Positions 35,328 through 45,014 are shown, counted from the stretch's first letter. The stretch is DNA of 64,000 nt from Bradyrhizobium sp. CER78 (GCF_029846235.1 NZ_JARVWP010000001.1:62001-126000); one strand, 5' to 3'. The notes: generated from the sequence alone by a model not told the origin. Translations and numbers: made by a program.

Positions 35328-37336
35328 TTGCTCTCCCTGGCGTTCACCATCGGCGGCACGTCGAGCGCGGGATTGCGGTCGAAGAAGTTGAACGGACGCA
35401 GCCGGAAGCCGTGCCACAGGCCGGGCATCACAGGCCAATCCTCTGCGCGGGGCACGTGGCGGAAGCCCACGGTGTACCACAGCACGAGGTCGCGATCCTC
35501 GATCGGCCGCTTCGCCGCCGTCCATTTCGGCAAGCCGTCGATGTCAGGGTTTTCGTTCGGATACATGCCCGCGGCGTAGCGCTCGTCCTTGGCGTAAGCC
35601 GAGGTCCACAGCGTGTAGGCGCTGAAGCCTGCGCGCAACTGGATCGGATCGTCCTTGGCGAGCAGCGAGACGTCGGAATGGCCGGGCATGATCTGATAGC
35701 TCGTCCGATAGCCCTGCTTGTTGGTCTTGCCTGCACTCTCGATCCTGAACTGCGCGGCGCTCAGCGGCGTCGTGACCGGCCCTTCGGTCGCGACCGGCTC
35801 GGTGTCGACCTGCCACAGGCTCTTGCGCTGGCCCTGCTCCAGCCGGCGGACGCTGAAGCGATCCTCGACCAGCCGGTTCGAGGTGCCGTCGACGTCCATG
35901 TCGATCCGGAACGTCATGTAGTGATCGTGATTGACGGCGAGCAGCCGCTCGTCGACCAGGGTCCCATAGGCCGTATCCTGCTTCGCCGTGGGGTCGCTCA
36001 GTGTCTTGCTGGCGACGCCCTTGGTCGCATCGATGCCGTAGGCGCCGAGCCGGACATCGATATTGCCGGCACGGTCGAACACGTAGTCCACGAGGTAGTC
36101 GTAATTGCCGACCACCGGCGCCATCCGCACCACCAGCTCGTTGTTCGGCCGCACCTCGGCGGTGTTGTTGATCAGTTCGCTGTGGCGCCAGATCGGATCG
36201 CCGGTCGGACGCTCGAAGATGCAGACCGCGCCCTTGGAGACGACCGGATTGCCCTTGGTGTCAGAGATCGTCAGATCGAGGAAATGCGCGCCTTCCGGAC
36301 AATCGATGCCGCGCTGCAATTCGCTGGAGAGCACGCCAAAGCCATACTCGCCGATATCCATATAGGCGCGGAACGACCAGGTCGGCGCCGGGTCCATATA
36401 AGGCACGAACATCTCGCTCGCGGAGATCTGATAAGCGATGTCGCGGAACGTGCCGTGGTCGTCGTAGCGGATCAGCGACAGCACCGCGCCGACGCGCGGC
36501 TCGAGGCGAACATGGAACGACCAATTGTCCCAGCGGACCTGGCCGCCCTCCACCTTCACGTTGCTGCCCTCGGGCGCAGTGATCTCGATCGGCTTCGGCG
36601 GCTTGCGGTATTTTCCGGAGTCGGCATAGGCGTGCGAGGGCGACTGCGGCGGCGGCGGCACCACGCCGAGATCGGTCACCGACAGCACCGTCCTGCTCTT
36701 GAGATCGACCTGGGCGACCAGATTCTCGATCGGCTTGCCCCAGAGATTGTTGCCGGCGCCCGTGGTGTCGACGCAGGGCACGTTGAGCAGGCGGCGGCCC
36801 TTCAGGGCCGGGTCGCTCACCGGCCCGACCGTCAACGGCAGGCACAGCACATTCTTGAAGTCGGTGATGCCACGCTTGGCCATCGCCGCGATCCAGCGCG
36901 GATCCTGCTTCGGCAGATCGCCGGCGGACATTAATTCGTCGATCGTCAGCGCGGCCTCACGATCGCTGACCTCGTTCCAGCCGACGAGGTTGCGCGCGGC
37001 CAGATCGATATGGGCTTCGTAGAGATGCCCGCCGCTCAGCAACGTCGCGCTGGCGCGGCGTACGAAGGGCTGTCCGGGCTTCCACGCCCGCACCTCGTCC
37101 TTGGGATCCTCCTCGACCGTCATGGAGACGACCCGCGCCGCGTCGTCGAGCTTGCCGGCGCCACGGAGGATTTCGGAGACCGAACGGATCTCGTCGGTGG
37201 TCAGCCCGTCCATCGGGTGCGTCGCGGCCGCCTGCGGCCACATCCTGCGCTCGGCCTGCGCGGCCGTCGGCGCCGTCAGTGTCGCCGCAACCAGGCCCGC
37301 CGCTGCCCATCCGCATCCCCGAAATATCCGAGCCAT
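35324..37336 (-). CDS. Periplasmic copper amine oxidase (TPQ-containing)
   Basis: The ATG at 37336 (GGAGG, 5-nt spacing) gives 670 residues with a signal peptide (MARIFRGCGWAAAGLVAATL, cleaved after TAAQA). It oxidises primary amines to aldehydes with release of ammonia and H2O2. The catalytic base is D327 in YMDIGEYGFG, the topaquinone precursor is Y412 in VVGNYDYLVDYV, two copper His are in VNHDHYMTFRIDMDVDG, and the third is in GFRHVPRAEDWPVMPG; the ending NFFDRNPALDVPP is standard. Two Cys (about 346 and 372) could form the usual disulfide. It follows an LIV-type transporter by 65 bp on the same strand. Confidence 0.95.
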   Translation of the reverse strand: MARIFRGCGWAAAGLVAATLTAPTAAQAERRMWPQAAATHPMDGLTTDEIRSVSEILRGAGKLDDAARVVSMTVEEDPKDEVRAWKPGQPFVRRASATLLSGGHLYEAHIDLAARNLVGWNEVSDREAALTIDELMSAGDLPKQDPRWIAAMAKRGITDFKNVLCLPLTVGPVSDPALKGRRLLNVPCVDTTGAGNNLWGKPIENLVAQVDLKSRTVLSVTDLGVVPPPPQSPSHAYADSGKYRKPPKPIEITAPEGSNVKVEGGQVRWDNWSFHVRLEPRVGAVLSLIRYDDHGTFRDIAYQISASEMFVPYMDPAPTWSFRAYMDIGEYGFGVLSSELQRGIDCPEGAHFLDLTISDTKGNPVVSKGAVCIFERPTGDPIWRHSELINNTAEVRPNNELVVRMAPVVGNYDYLVDYVFDRAGNIDVRLGAYGIDATKGVASKTLSDPTAKQDTAYGTLVDERLLAVNHDHYMTFRIDMDVDGTSNRLVEDRFSVRRLEQGQRKSLWQVDTEPVATEGPVTTPLSAAQFRIESAGKTNKQGYRTSYQIMPGHSDVSLLAKDDPIQLRAGFSAYTLWTSAYAKDERYAAGMYPNENPDIDGLPKWTAAKRPIEDRDLVLWYTVGFRHVPRAEDWPVMPGLWHGFRLRPFNFFDRNPALDVPPMVNARESK

Positions 37337-37401
37337 CACGCCCTCCACTCAAAGCCAGAACGGTCAGAATACAAGCAATGGTGACGGCGTGAAGGCCCGC
37401 C

Positions 37402-38430
37402 TCATCCGGTAACCCGTTCCGACGCACCCGGCGGGATCGCGGCGGTGGCCGGACGCGGTGCGGCACGGTGCACGTCGAGCAGCCGCACGCCGAGGCGATC
37501 GCGCAGCGCCGGCCAGATGCCGCGCGGCGCCACGATCATCACGACGACGGCGATGATGCCGAGCCCGACCAGATACCAGCCGCCGGACAGGCCGAGCGGG
37601 CCGGTCATCAATTCGCGCAAGCCAAAGAAGATGATGACGCCCAGGATCGGGCCTTCGAGCGTGCCGATACCGCCGATGATCACGATGAACATCATGTAGA
37701 CCGACCAGTTGACGTCGAATGCCGCGAGCGGCGCGATGAACAGATTGCCCATGAAGCTCAGCGCACCGGCCAGCCCGCATCCCGCCGCCGACAGCACGAA
37801 GGCGATGAAGCGATTATGCCGGACATCGACGCCGACGCTCATCGCGGCAAGATCGTTGTCGCGCACACTCATCAGGCCGAGGCCGAAGCTCGAGGTCATC
37901 ATCTTGTAGAGCGCCGCGATCGTGACCAGCGTCAGGCCGCCCGCCAGCCAGAACATCGTCGGCTCGAACCAGTCGAAATCGATCAGCTTGCTTGTCGCCA
38001 GCGGCATGCCCGAGGTGCCGCCGACCTCCTGCGACTTCATCGTGAACGCGCCGATGATCTCGGCGAATACCCACATCGCGATCGAGAAATAGGCGTCGCG
38101 CAACCGAAACAACGGAAACGCGATGATCGCAGCGACTGCGCCGGCCACCAGCGGCGCGACCGGCAGCACCCAGATCGGGGTGACCTCGAGCCAGCCCGAG
38201 GTCAGAAACAGCGCATAGGCGCCGAAGGCGATGAAGACCTGGTGACCGAGCGACACCAGCCCGGCATAGCCCGCCAGCAGGTTCCACATCTGCGCCATCG
38301 TCAGCAGCAGCAGGCATTCGGTCGCGAGCCGCAGGAAACCCTCGTTCAGCACGAAGGGCGCGCCAGCAATCACCGCGACGAGCACGATAGTAGAGGCCAG
38401 GAGAAATGTCCGCGTCGGCATCGGCGTCAC
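37402..38430 (-). CDS. livM: Branched-chain-type ABC transporter permease LivM (system 1)
   Basis: A 342-residue LivM-type permease with about nine membrane segments and the EAA-like loop AMSVGVDVRHNRFIAFVLSAAGCGLAGAL (seen in pieces). The GTG at 38430 overlaps the livH stop as GTGA; an ATG three codons in (38421) is an alternative. The system probably imports an amino acid, amide or amine; the amine oxidase just downstream hints at an amine-related substrate. Confidence 0.93.
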   Translation of the reverse strand: MTPMPTRTFLLASTIVLVAVIAGAPFVLNEGFLRLATECLLLLTMAQMWNLLAGYAGLVSLGHQVFIAFGAYALFLTSGWLEVTPIWVLPVAPLVAGAVAAIIAFPLFRLRDAYFSIAMWVFAEIIGAFTMKSQEVGGTSGMPLATSKLIDFDWFEPTMFWLAGGLTLVTIAALYKMMTSSFGLGLMSVRDNDLAAMSVGVDVRHNRFIAFVLSAAGCGLAGALSFMGNLFIAPLAAFDVNWSVYMMFIVIIGGIGTLEGPILGVIIFFGLRELMTGPLGLSGGWYLVGLGIIAVVVMIVAPRGIWPALRDRLGVRLLDVHRAAPRPATAAIPPGASERVTG

Positions 38431-39293
38431 ACCCTGCTCGACACGAGACCCGACGGGCGGATCAACAGCATGATGAAGAACAGCAGGTGCGCGTAGAGCA
38501 GCCCCGCATTCGGATCGATCTTGAGCCCGATCAATTGCGCCATGCCGAGCGCGATGCCGCCGAGCAACGCGCCCCAGAACGAGCCGAGCCCGCCGAGCAC
38601 CACGACCTCGAACGCGATCAGGAGCCGCTCCGCGCCCGAGAACGGCGTGAAGCTCGACCGCACCGCAAGCAGCACGCCGCCGATCGCGCCGAGCGCCAGC
38701 GACAGGCCCATCACATAATTATAGACCCGGTCCGGCTTGACCCCGGACAGCCGGACGATGTCGCGGCGATCGGCGGTGGCGCGCACGATCCGGCCGAACT
38801 CGGTACGGCGCAGCACCAGCTGCAGCGCCATGAACAGCAGCGCGGCGAGCACCAGCGTCAGCAGCGGCATGATCCCGATGTTGAGGCCGGCGATTTCGAG
38901 GCTGGCGCGCGACAGTTCGCCGACCTGCACGCTGCGCACATCGGCGCCGAACATCTCGACCATGACATTGCGCAGGATCACCGAGACGCCGAAGGTCAGG
39001 AGCAGCGGCGACAGCGGATCGGGCGACGTCACGACGCGGTTGACGATCACGGCCTGGTAGAGCCATCCGACCGCAAAGGACAAAGCGATCACGGGGATCA
39101 GCATCAGCAGCGGCGAGACCTGCGGAAACAGGTTGGACAGCAGCACGGCGCAGAATGCGCTCAGCACCATGAACTCGCCATGCGCAATGTTGACGACGCG
39201 CATCACGCCAAACACCAGCGCGAGCCCAATGCCGAGCAGCGCGTAGAGCCCGCCCAGCAGGGCCCCGTTGATCAATGTCTCAACCCAGATCAT
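38427..39293 (-). CDS. livH: Branched-chain-type ABC transporter permease LivH (system 1)
   Basis: A 288-residue LivH permease starting MIWVETLINGALLGGLYALLGIGLALVFG; an in-frame TTG four codons upstream is possible but its spacing to AGGA is too short. It shows the usual MRVVNIAHGEFMVLSAF and the cytoplasmic loop FGRIVRATADRRDIVRLSGV. It forms the transmembrane pore with LivM and is coupled to it by stop/start overlap. Confidence 0.92.
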   Translation of the reverse strand: MIWVETLINGALLGGLYALLGIGLALVFGVMRVVNIAHGEFMVLSAFCAVLLSNLFPQVSPLLMLIPVIALSFAVGWLYQAVIVNRVVTSPDPLSPLLLTFGVSVILRNVMVEMFGADVRSVQVGELSRASLEIAGLNIGIMPLLTLVLAALLFMALQLVLRRTEFGRIVRATADRRDIVRLSGVKPDRVYNYVMGLSLALGAIGGVLLAVRSSFTPFSGAERLLIAFEVVVLGGLGSFWGALLGGIALGMAQLIGLKIDPNAGLLYAHLLFFIMLLIRPSGLVSSRV

Positions 39294-39311
39294 GTTCGTT
39301 GCCAATCCTGG

Positions 39312-40010
39312 CTAGTTTCCGAAATAAGCGTGCGTCAGCTGCTCCGGCTGCAACCCTTGCGCCGGGCCGGTCAGCGACACCCGCCCCTTCAACAGGCAAT
39401 AAATTCGCTCGGAGGTCGCGAGCGCGCGCTTGACGTCCTGCTCGACCAGCACGACGGCGGTGCCCTCGCGGCGGATGTCGGCGAACGAGCGATAGATCTG
39501 CTCGACCACGACGGGCGCGAGCCCGAGCGAGATCTCGTCGCAGAGCAGCAGACGCGGGTTCGACATCAGCGCGCGGCCGATCGCCGCCATCTGCTGCTGG
39601 CCGCCGGAGAGCTGGCCGGGAAACATCCGCCGCCGCTCTTCCAGGATCGGAAACAGGTCGAACACTCGCCGCAAGGTCCAGCTGCCCTTGCGCCGGTTGA
39701 CGCTGCCCATCAGCAGGTTTTCCTCAATGGTCAGCGAGTCGAACAGCAACCGCCCCTCGGGCACCATGATGAGACCGAGCCGCGACACCTGCTCGGCCGG
39801 CATCTGAGAGATGTCGACGCCGTCGAAGCGCACCGCCCCGCGCCGCTCCTCGTTGAGCCCGACCAGCGCCTTCAGGAACGTCGACTTGCCGGCGCCATTG
39901 GCGCCGACCAGCGCCACCGCCTCGCCGTCGGCGACGGTGAAATTCATGTCGAACACGGCCTGGAGATCGCCGTAGAAGATCTGCAGGCCGTTCACATCAA
40001 GCAACGCCAT
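39312..40010 (-). CDS. livF: Branched-chain-type ABC transporter ATPase LivF (system 1)
   Basis: A 232-residue ABC ATPase: Walker A GANGAGKST, signature LSGGQQQM, Walker B LLLCDEISLGLAP. The VPEGRLLFDSLTIEENL stretch is typical of LivF. Its start overlaps the last 14 bp of livG. It pairs with LivG to energise LivH/LivM. Confidence 0.93.
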   Translation of the reverse strand: MALLDVNGLQIFYGDLQAVFDMNFTVADGEAVALVGANGAGKSTFLKALVGLNEERRGAVRFDGVDISQMPAEQVSRLGLIMVPEGRLLFDSLTIEENLLMGSVNRRKGSWTLRRVFDLFPILEERRRMFPGQLSGGQQQMAAIGRALMSNPRLLLCDEISLGLAPVVVEQIYRSFADIRREGTAVVLVEQDVKRALATSERIYCLLKGRVSLTGPAQGLQPEQLTHAYFGN

Positions 40011-40728
40011 CGGCCTTCAATCCCATATAGATTTCACGCACCACGGCGCTGTCCATGACGTCAGCCGGCGGCCCCTCCAGCACCTTGCGGCCGAAATCGA
40101 GCACCAGGATGCGATCCGACACCGCGCGCAGCGCGTGCGGAATGTGCTCGATCCAGATCATGGCGTGATCGGCTTTCACGCCCTTGATGATGGCAACCAG
40201 GCGCTCGACCTCGGGCTCGGTCAGCCCGGCGGCGATCTCGTCGAGCAGGATCAGCTTGGGCTTCGAGGCCAGCGCCTTGGCGAATTCCAGCCGCTTGCGG
40301 TCGATCAGCGGCAACGCGCCCGCGAGCTTGTCCGCCTTGGCGTCGAGCCCGGTCCGCTGCAACACTTCCATGGTCCAGTGCGAGGCCGCCTCGCCGAACA
40401 GTCCGGCACCGTAGGACGCCGCGACCAGCGCGTTCTCGTAGACCGACAGATGCGGAAACGGCTGCGGGATCTGGAACGCCCGCCCAAGCCCCATCCGCGC
40501 CCGGCGATGCGGTGGCAGGCCGGTGATCTCCTTGTCGTCGAGCATGATCGAACCGCCGTCGGCCACGAGCAGGCCGACGATCAGGTTGAGCAGCGAGCTC
40601 TTGCCGGCGCCGTTCGGGCCGATCACGCCGAGACACTCGCCGCGCGCCAGCTCGAAGCTGACGGCGTCGGCGACCACGATCTCGCCGAAGCGCTTCGAGA
40701 GCCCGCTGACGCGCAGAAGCGGAGCCAT
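39997..40728 (-). CDS. livG: Branched-chain-type ABC transporter ATPase LivG (system 1)
   Basis: A 243-residue ABC ATPase: Walker A GPNGAGKSS, the LivG-type GLGRAFQIPQPFPHLSVYENALVAA, a modified signature region PLIDRKRLEFAKAL in place of the canonical LSGGQ, and Walker B LILLDEIAAGLTEPE. Loss of the canonical LSGGQ serine/glycines is seen in some LivG proteins of this group. It begins one base after the binding-protein stop. Confidence 0.92.
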   Translation of the reverse strand: MAPLLRVSGLSKRFGEIVVADAVSFELARGECLGVIGPNGAGKSSLLNLIVGLLVADGGSIMLDDKEITGLPPHRRARMGLGRAFQIPQPFPHLSVYENALVAASYGAGLFGEAASHWTMEVLQRTGLDAKADKLAGALPLIDRKRLEFAKALASKPKLILLDEIAAGLTEPEVERLVAIIKGVKADHAMIWIEHIPHALRAVSDRILVLDFGRKVLEGPPADVMDSAVVREIYMGLKADGVA

Positions 40729-40729
40729 C

Positions 40730-42046
40730 TCAGGCCAGCTTGGAGAGCAGCTGGAGATCGGCCTGCTTCGGGATGAACGGCGCGGTGCCGTTGTGCACGA
40801 TCAGGAGCTCGTATTTCGACTTTCCGCCCTTGCTCTTGCGCCATTGCCCGCCGGACAGCGAGGTCACAGCGACGTTCTTGATCGGCGTTCCCTTGAACTT
40901 CACCGGCCCGACCACCGTCTCCATGTCGAGACCCGCGATGGCATCGCGCAGCGAGTTCTTGTCCTTTGGATCGCTGTTCTGCAATGCGGCGAGCGCAACC
41001 TCCCACAAGGCATGGGCGTAACCGATCGGCTGAGTCCATTGCTTGCCGGTCGTCTTCTCCCATTCCGCGGCGAGTTCGGCGGCGGTCTGCCCGGTCAGCG
41101 ACGACTTGAACGGATAGGCCGGCGTCCACCACACTTCGGTGGACATGCCGTCGCCCCGATCGCCGAGCGCGTTCACCGCACTTGGAAACAGGAACGCCGC
41201 GGCAACGGTGCAGATCTGCGGCTTGAAACCGGCCTGGGCGGCCTGGTTCCAGAGCGTCACCCAGTGATTGCCGTAAGTGAAGCCGGAGACGATGTCGACG
41301 CCGTTGTTCTTGAACGACGACACCTGATTGGTGAAGTCATCGGTCGCAATCTGGAATTTTCCGGCAGAGAATTCCTGATAGCCCGCCTGCGTAATGCCGC
41401 CGGGCAAACCGACCTTCGGGTCGGAGAACGCCTGGCCGGCGGGATTGTCGATATAAAGCGTGCCGACCTTCTTGTTGGTCTCGACCGACTGCCACATGCC
41501 GAGGAAGTTCTTCACGACATCATCGGCGCCCCAGAAGAAGTGATAGCTGTAGGGGAAGCCCTTGTCGGGGGTCGACTTGCGCGGAAACATCCAGCCCTGC
41601 CACGGCACCATGGTCGAGATCGAAGGAATGCCGCGGGCATCGGCGAGCTCTTGCACCGGCGCCTGCGCGTCGCCGTCCTCGATCAGGATCAGGTCGCATT
41701 TCTCCCGTAGCACCAGCTCGCTCGCAACCACCGACGAGCGGTTCGGATCGGACTGATTGTCCTTGAAGACAAACTCGACCTGCCAGGTCTTGCCGCCGAT
41801 CTTGAGGCCATCCTTGAGGCGGGCCTTGATGCGTTCGTGAATCCAGGTGTCGGGTTCGGCAAACGGCGCGCGGACGCCGGAGAGGCAACCGACCCAGCCG
41901 ATCTTGATGGTGTTGCCGGCCGCGCGTGCGATATTGACCAGCGGCACGTTCATGGCCGATGCGAGACCGGTGGCACCGGCCGCCTTCAGCAGCGTGCGCC
42001 GGTCGAGCCGGCCGGACGACGGGTTCGTCTTTGAATTCTCAGTCAT
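40730..42046 (-). CDS. ABC transporter substrate-binding protein (system 1)
   Basis: A 438-residue type I periplasmic binding protein of the Leu/Ile/Val family. The N-terminus has a twin-arginine-like signal (DRRTLLKAAGATGLASA), suggesting Tat export. The mature part starts IKIGWVGCLSGVRAPFAEP and has the family's LILIEDGDAQAPVQELADA and GTLYIDNPAGQAFSD regions. GGAGAGGG precedes the ATG. The ligand cannot be read from sequence; the amine oxidase, COG0523 protein and amidohydrolase in the same unit argue for an amine or N-substituted compound rather than a plain branched-chain amino acid. Confidence 0.92.
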   Translation of the reverse strand: MTENSKTNPSSGRLDRRTLLKAAGATGLASAMNVPLVNIARAAGNTIKIGWVGCLSGVRAPFAEPDTWIHERIKARLKDGLKIGGKTWQVEFVFKDNQSDPNRSSVVASELVLREKCDLILIEDGDAQAPVQELADARGIPSISTMVPWQGWMFPRKSTPDKGFPYSYHFFWGADDVVKNFLGMWQSVETNKKVGTLYIDNPAGQAFSDPKVGLPGGITQAGYQEFSAGKFQIATDDFTNQVSSFKNNGVDIVSGFTYGNHWVTLWNQAAQAGFKPQICTVAAAFLFPSAVNALGDRGDGMSTEVWWTPAYPFKSSLTGQTAAELAAEWEKTTGKQWTQPIGYAHALWEVALAALQNSDPKDKNSLRDAIAGLDMETVVGPVKFKGTPIKNVAVTSLSGGQWRKSKGGKSKYELLIVHNGTAPFIPKQADLQLLSKLA

Positions 42047-42085
42047 GTCCCTCTCCCTGAAACAATTGTCTGAAGTAAATTCCGC

Positions 42086-43177
42086 CTAGGCCGCGGATCG
42101 CTGGATCGCCGCACGGCTCACCGCGGCAAATTTGCACAAGGTGTTCTCGATGATCTGGCGCGGGATGCCGCGCGCGATGAAGACGAGACGCGAGCGGCGG
42201 TCCGCAGATGGCCAGCCGGCAAGCGTGATCGGCGGATGGAACACGTGCTGCACGCCGTGCACCACCATTGGCGCCTCCGGCTGCTCGGCGACATGCACGA
42301 TCGCCTTGAAGCGCAGCAGGTCTTCGCCTTTGAGCGCCGCGACATAGTCGAGCCAGCGCGCGAATGCGTCGCGCTGGATCGGCTCGTCGATGATCAGGCT
42401 GTAGGACGATACGTCAGTGTCGTGCGCGTGGTGACTGTGGTGGTCGCACGCCTCGCCATCGCAATGGTGATCTTCGTGATGGTGCGGTTCGTTCGCCGCC
42501 TGCGATGCCAGATCGAACCAGCGCACGACATCGGCGGACCGCGCCGCCGGATCGAACAGCCCGGCATCGAGGACCTTGGCCGGTTCGACCATTCCGTTCC
42601 GCACATGCGCGCGCGTCGCCACCGGATTGATCGCTGCCAGCTGCGCATCGAGCCGCGCCAGCACATCGTCAGCGGTAAGGTCAGTCTTGGTCACCAGCAG
42701 CCGGTCGGCGACCGCGACCTGCCTGACGGCTTCGTCATGCGCCGCAAGCGTGCGCGCGCCATTGACGGCATCGACGGTCGCGACCACGCCATCGATCCGG
42801 TAGCGACTGAGGATATCGGGCGCGGTCATCAGCGTGTGCAGTACCGGCACGGGATCGGCTAGCCCGGTGGTCTCGATCAGCACGCGGTGGAACGGCGGGA
42901 TCGTGCCGGCGGCGCGGCGAGCGGCAAGATCGGCCAGCGTCTCGATCAGATCCTCGCGCACCGAGCAGCAGATGCAGCCATTGTCGAGCAGCGCCAGGCG
43001 ATCCTCGCTGCTCTCGACCAGCAGGTGATCCAGCGCGACCTCACCGAACTCATTGATGATGGCGACGACGCCGTTGAGCTCCTCCTGGCGCAGCAGATGG
43101 TTCAGCACCGTGGTCTTGCCGCTGCCGAGGAAGCCGGTCAACACCGTGACCGGGATCTGGTCCACTGCCGCCATCAT
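42086..43177 (-). CDS. COG0523/CobW-family GTPase with metal-binding His-rich segment
   Basis: A 363-residue G3E-family P-loop GTPase. The start MMAAVDQIPV at 43177 overlaps the amidohydrolase stop as ATGA. Walker A is GFLGSGKTT (15-23), the metal-binding CICC is at 68-71, and a His/Cys/Asp-rich insertion lies near 205-230 (HHHEDHHCDGEACDHHSHHAHD in two parts). The C-terminal CobW_C domain is present. Relatives deliver Zn, Co or other metals to client enzymes. Its coupling to an amidohydrolase, and proximity to a copper amine oxidase, suggests it metallates one of them; zinc to the amidohydrolase is the simpler idea. Confidence 0.92.
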   Translation of the reverse strand: MMAAVDQIPVTVLTGFLGSGKTTVLNHLLRQEELNGVVAIINEFGEVALDHLLVESSEDRLALLDNGCICCSVREDLIETLADLAARRAAGTIPPFHRVLIETTGLADPVPVLHTLMTAPDILSRYRIDGVVATVDAVNGARTLAAHDEAVRQVAVADRLLVTKTDLTADDVLARLDAQLAAINPVATRAHVRNGMVEPAKVLDAGLFDPAARSADVVRWFDLASQAANEPHHHEDHHCDGEACDHHSHHAHDTDVSSYSLIIDEPIQRDAFARWLDYVAALKGEDLLRFKAIVHVAEQPEAPMVVHGVQHVFHPPITLAGWPSADRRSRLVFIARGIPRQIIENTLCKFAAVSRAAIQRSAA

Positions 43178-44841
43178 GCGCCCCGCTGGTAGACCTTGCG
43201 ACCCTCGAAGAAAGTCATCTCGACCCGCGTGTCGGCCAATTGATCCGACGGGATGTCGAAGATCATCTGGTCCAGCACGATCAGGTCGGCGGATTTCCCC
43301 ACCTCGATCGAGCCGATCGACTGGCCGAGCCCGGCCGCGCGCGCGGCGTCGATGGTGTAGATGTCGATCACGGTCGCAAGGTCGAGCGCCTGCTCCGCCC
43401 ACAGCGACTTGCCGGGAAAATCCCCGGTCGGATTTTGCCGCGTCACCATGCCCTCGATGCCCTGCCAGGGATCGGGGATCGGAATGACAGGCCAGTCCGA
43501 GCCGCCGGCCATCAGCGCGCCCGCCTCCTTCAAATCCCGGTTCGGCCAGAAGCGCTGCGCGCGCTCCTCGCCCATCGCGGCCTTGTGCGCCTCGAGGAAG
43601 ATGGTCGGATACCAGATGATCGGCGACAGGTCGGCCGCGACGCCGAGCTCGGCGAAGCGCTTGATGTCATCCGGCGCGATGTAGCTCGCATGCGCGATCT
43701 GATGAATCAGGTGGGTCGCCCCGTTGAAGCTGCGCACGACGTCGATGGCATCGAGCGCCTGCGTCACCGCGGCATCGCCGGCGCAATGGATCTTCGCGGC
43801 CAGGCCCAGCTTCTCGCAGCGCCCGAGCCAGCGGATCAGGTCCGGCACCGTCAGCATGGTCGCGCCGCGGAAGCAGCAGCCGCGCACGGGATCGGCGACG
43901 TAAGGCTCATGGAAGGCCGCAGTCTTGGCGCCGGGCACGCCGTCGAGGAACACCTTCACATAGTCGGGCTTCACATGGGCGCCGCGATACTGCTCACGCA
44001 GCGCAAACAGCTCCTCGCCGGCCTTGCCGAACATGAAGCCCGGCTCGACCACCGGCATCGCGCAGACCGCCCAGGCGGTGAGTTCGCCGCGGTCGTCGAG
44101 CCCCTTCAGCGCCGCCATGATCGGCTGCATGCTGGCAGCGTCGATGAAGGCGGTAACGCCATAGGTATTGAGGACCGAGATCGAGCGCGCCACCGCCGCG
44201 CGGTCCATCTCGGCCGTGTAGTGACCGGAGGCCGCGAGCGCCCGCTCCACCAAACCCGAGGCGGCCTCGATCATGATCCCGGTCAAGGTCCCGGTCTTGA
44301 GATCGCGACCGATCTCGCCGTCGGTCGGATCAGGGGTGTCGGCCTGCACGCCGGCGGCCCGCAGCGCCGCCGAGCTTGCCCAGCGATTGTGATAGGTGTC
44401 GTCGCGCAGCACGACGGGGTGCCCGAGGCATGCCGCGTCGAGGAGCGCGCAGGACTCCGCGGTGTTCATCTCGTTCAGCAGATGGTTGCCGAACTGCCCG
44501 CCGACGATCCAGGCGCCCGGCGCAGCCGCCGAGGCCGCCTTGTGCAAGGTCTCGGCGATCCTCGGCACGCTGTCGGCGTTGGAGAAGCGCAGCTCGTAGA
44601 GATCGGCCTGCCCGCCCATCATGATGTGATTGTGGATGTCGACGATCCCCGGCATCGCCATCCGCCCGCCGAGATCGACGGTCTCCGTCCCCTCGCCGAT
44701 GAGCGACGCGACGTCGTGCTCCTCGCCGACGGCGATGAACCGGCCGGCCTTGACCGCCGCCGATGTCGCCCAGGGCTGCCCGCGGTTCGACGTGTAGATC
44801 CGGCCGTTGCGGAAGACCGTGTCGGCGAATGTCCTGTTCAT
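43174..44841 (-). CDS. Metal-dependent amidohydrolase (YtcJ-like, amidohydrolase family 3)
   Basis: The start MNRTFADTVFRNGRIYTSNRG at 44841 gives 555 residues, usual for the YtcJ/exoenzyme-regulatory AepA-like group; the frame continues upstream without coding character. The beta-sandwich start (FRNGRIYT) and metal site MPGIVDIHNHIMMGG are clear, with KIHCAGDAAVTQALDAI and GSDWPVIPIPDPWQGIE further on. It hydrolyses an amide, imide or related bond of unknown identity. It is probably the first gene of a long minus-strand operon that includes the COG0523 GTPase, transporter and amine oxidase. Confidence 0.9.
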   Translation of the reverse strand: MNRTFADTVFRNGRIYTSNRGQPWATSAAVKAGRFIAVGEEHDVASLIGEGTETVDLGGRMAMPGIVDIHNHIMMGGQADLYELRFSNADSVPRIAETLHKAASAAAPGAWIVGGQFGNHLLNEMNTAESCALLDAACLGHPVVLRDDTYHNRWASSAALRAAGVQADTPDPTDGEIGRDLKTGTLTGIMIEAASGLVERALAASGHYTAEMDRAAVARSISVLNTYGVTAFIDAASMQPIMAALKGLDDRGELTAWAVCAMPVVEPGFMFGKAGEELFALREQYRGAHVKPDYVKVFLDGVPGAKTAAFHEPYVADPVRGCCFRGATMLTVPDLIRWLGRCEKLGLAAKIHCAGDAAVTQALDAIDVVRSFNGATHLIHQIAHASYIAPDDIKRFAELGVAADLSPIIWYPTIFLEAHKAAMGEERAQRFWPNRDLKEAGALMAGGSDWPVIPIPDPWQGIEGMVTRQNPTGDFPGKSLWAEQALDLATVIDIYTIDAARAAGLGQSIGSIEVGKSADLIVLDQMIFDIPSDQLADTRVEMTFFEGRKVYQRGA

Positions 44842-45014
44842 GCGGATCAACTTCTCGATTGGGAGAGCCTGGAGCGCTCGCTGTGCGGTGCACAGCGGCC
44901 GAACCGCGCACGACACCAGCATGGCGCCAAACGTTCGGCATGTCGGCATTTGGAACAATCCACCGTCCGGTGGATGCTCCGTTGCCTCCCGCAATGCGGG
45001 CAAGCGGCAGCAGC

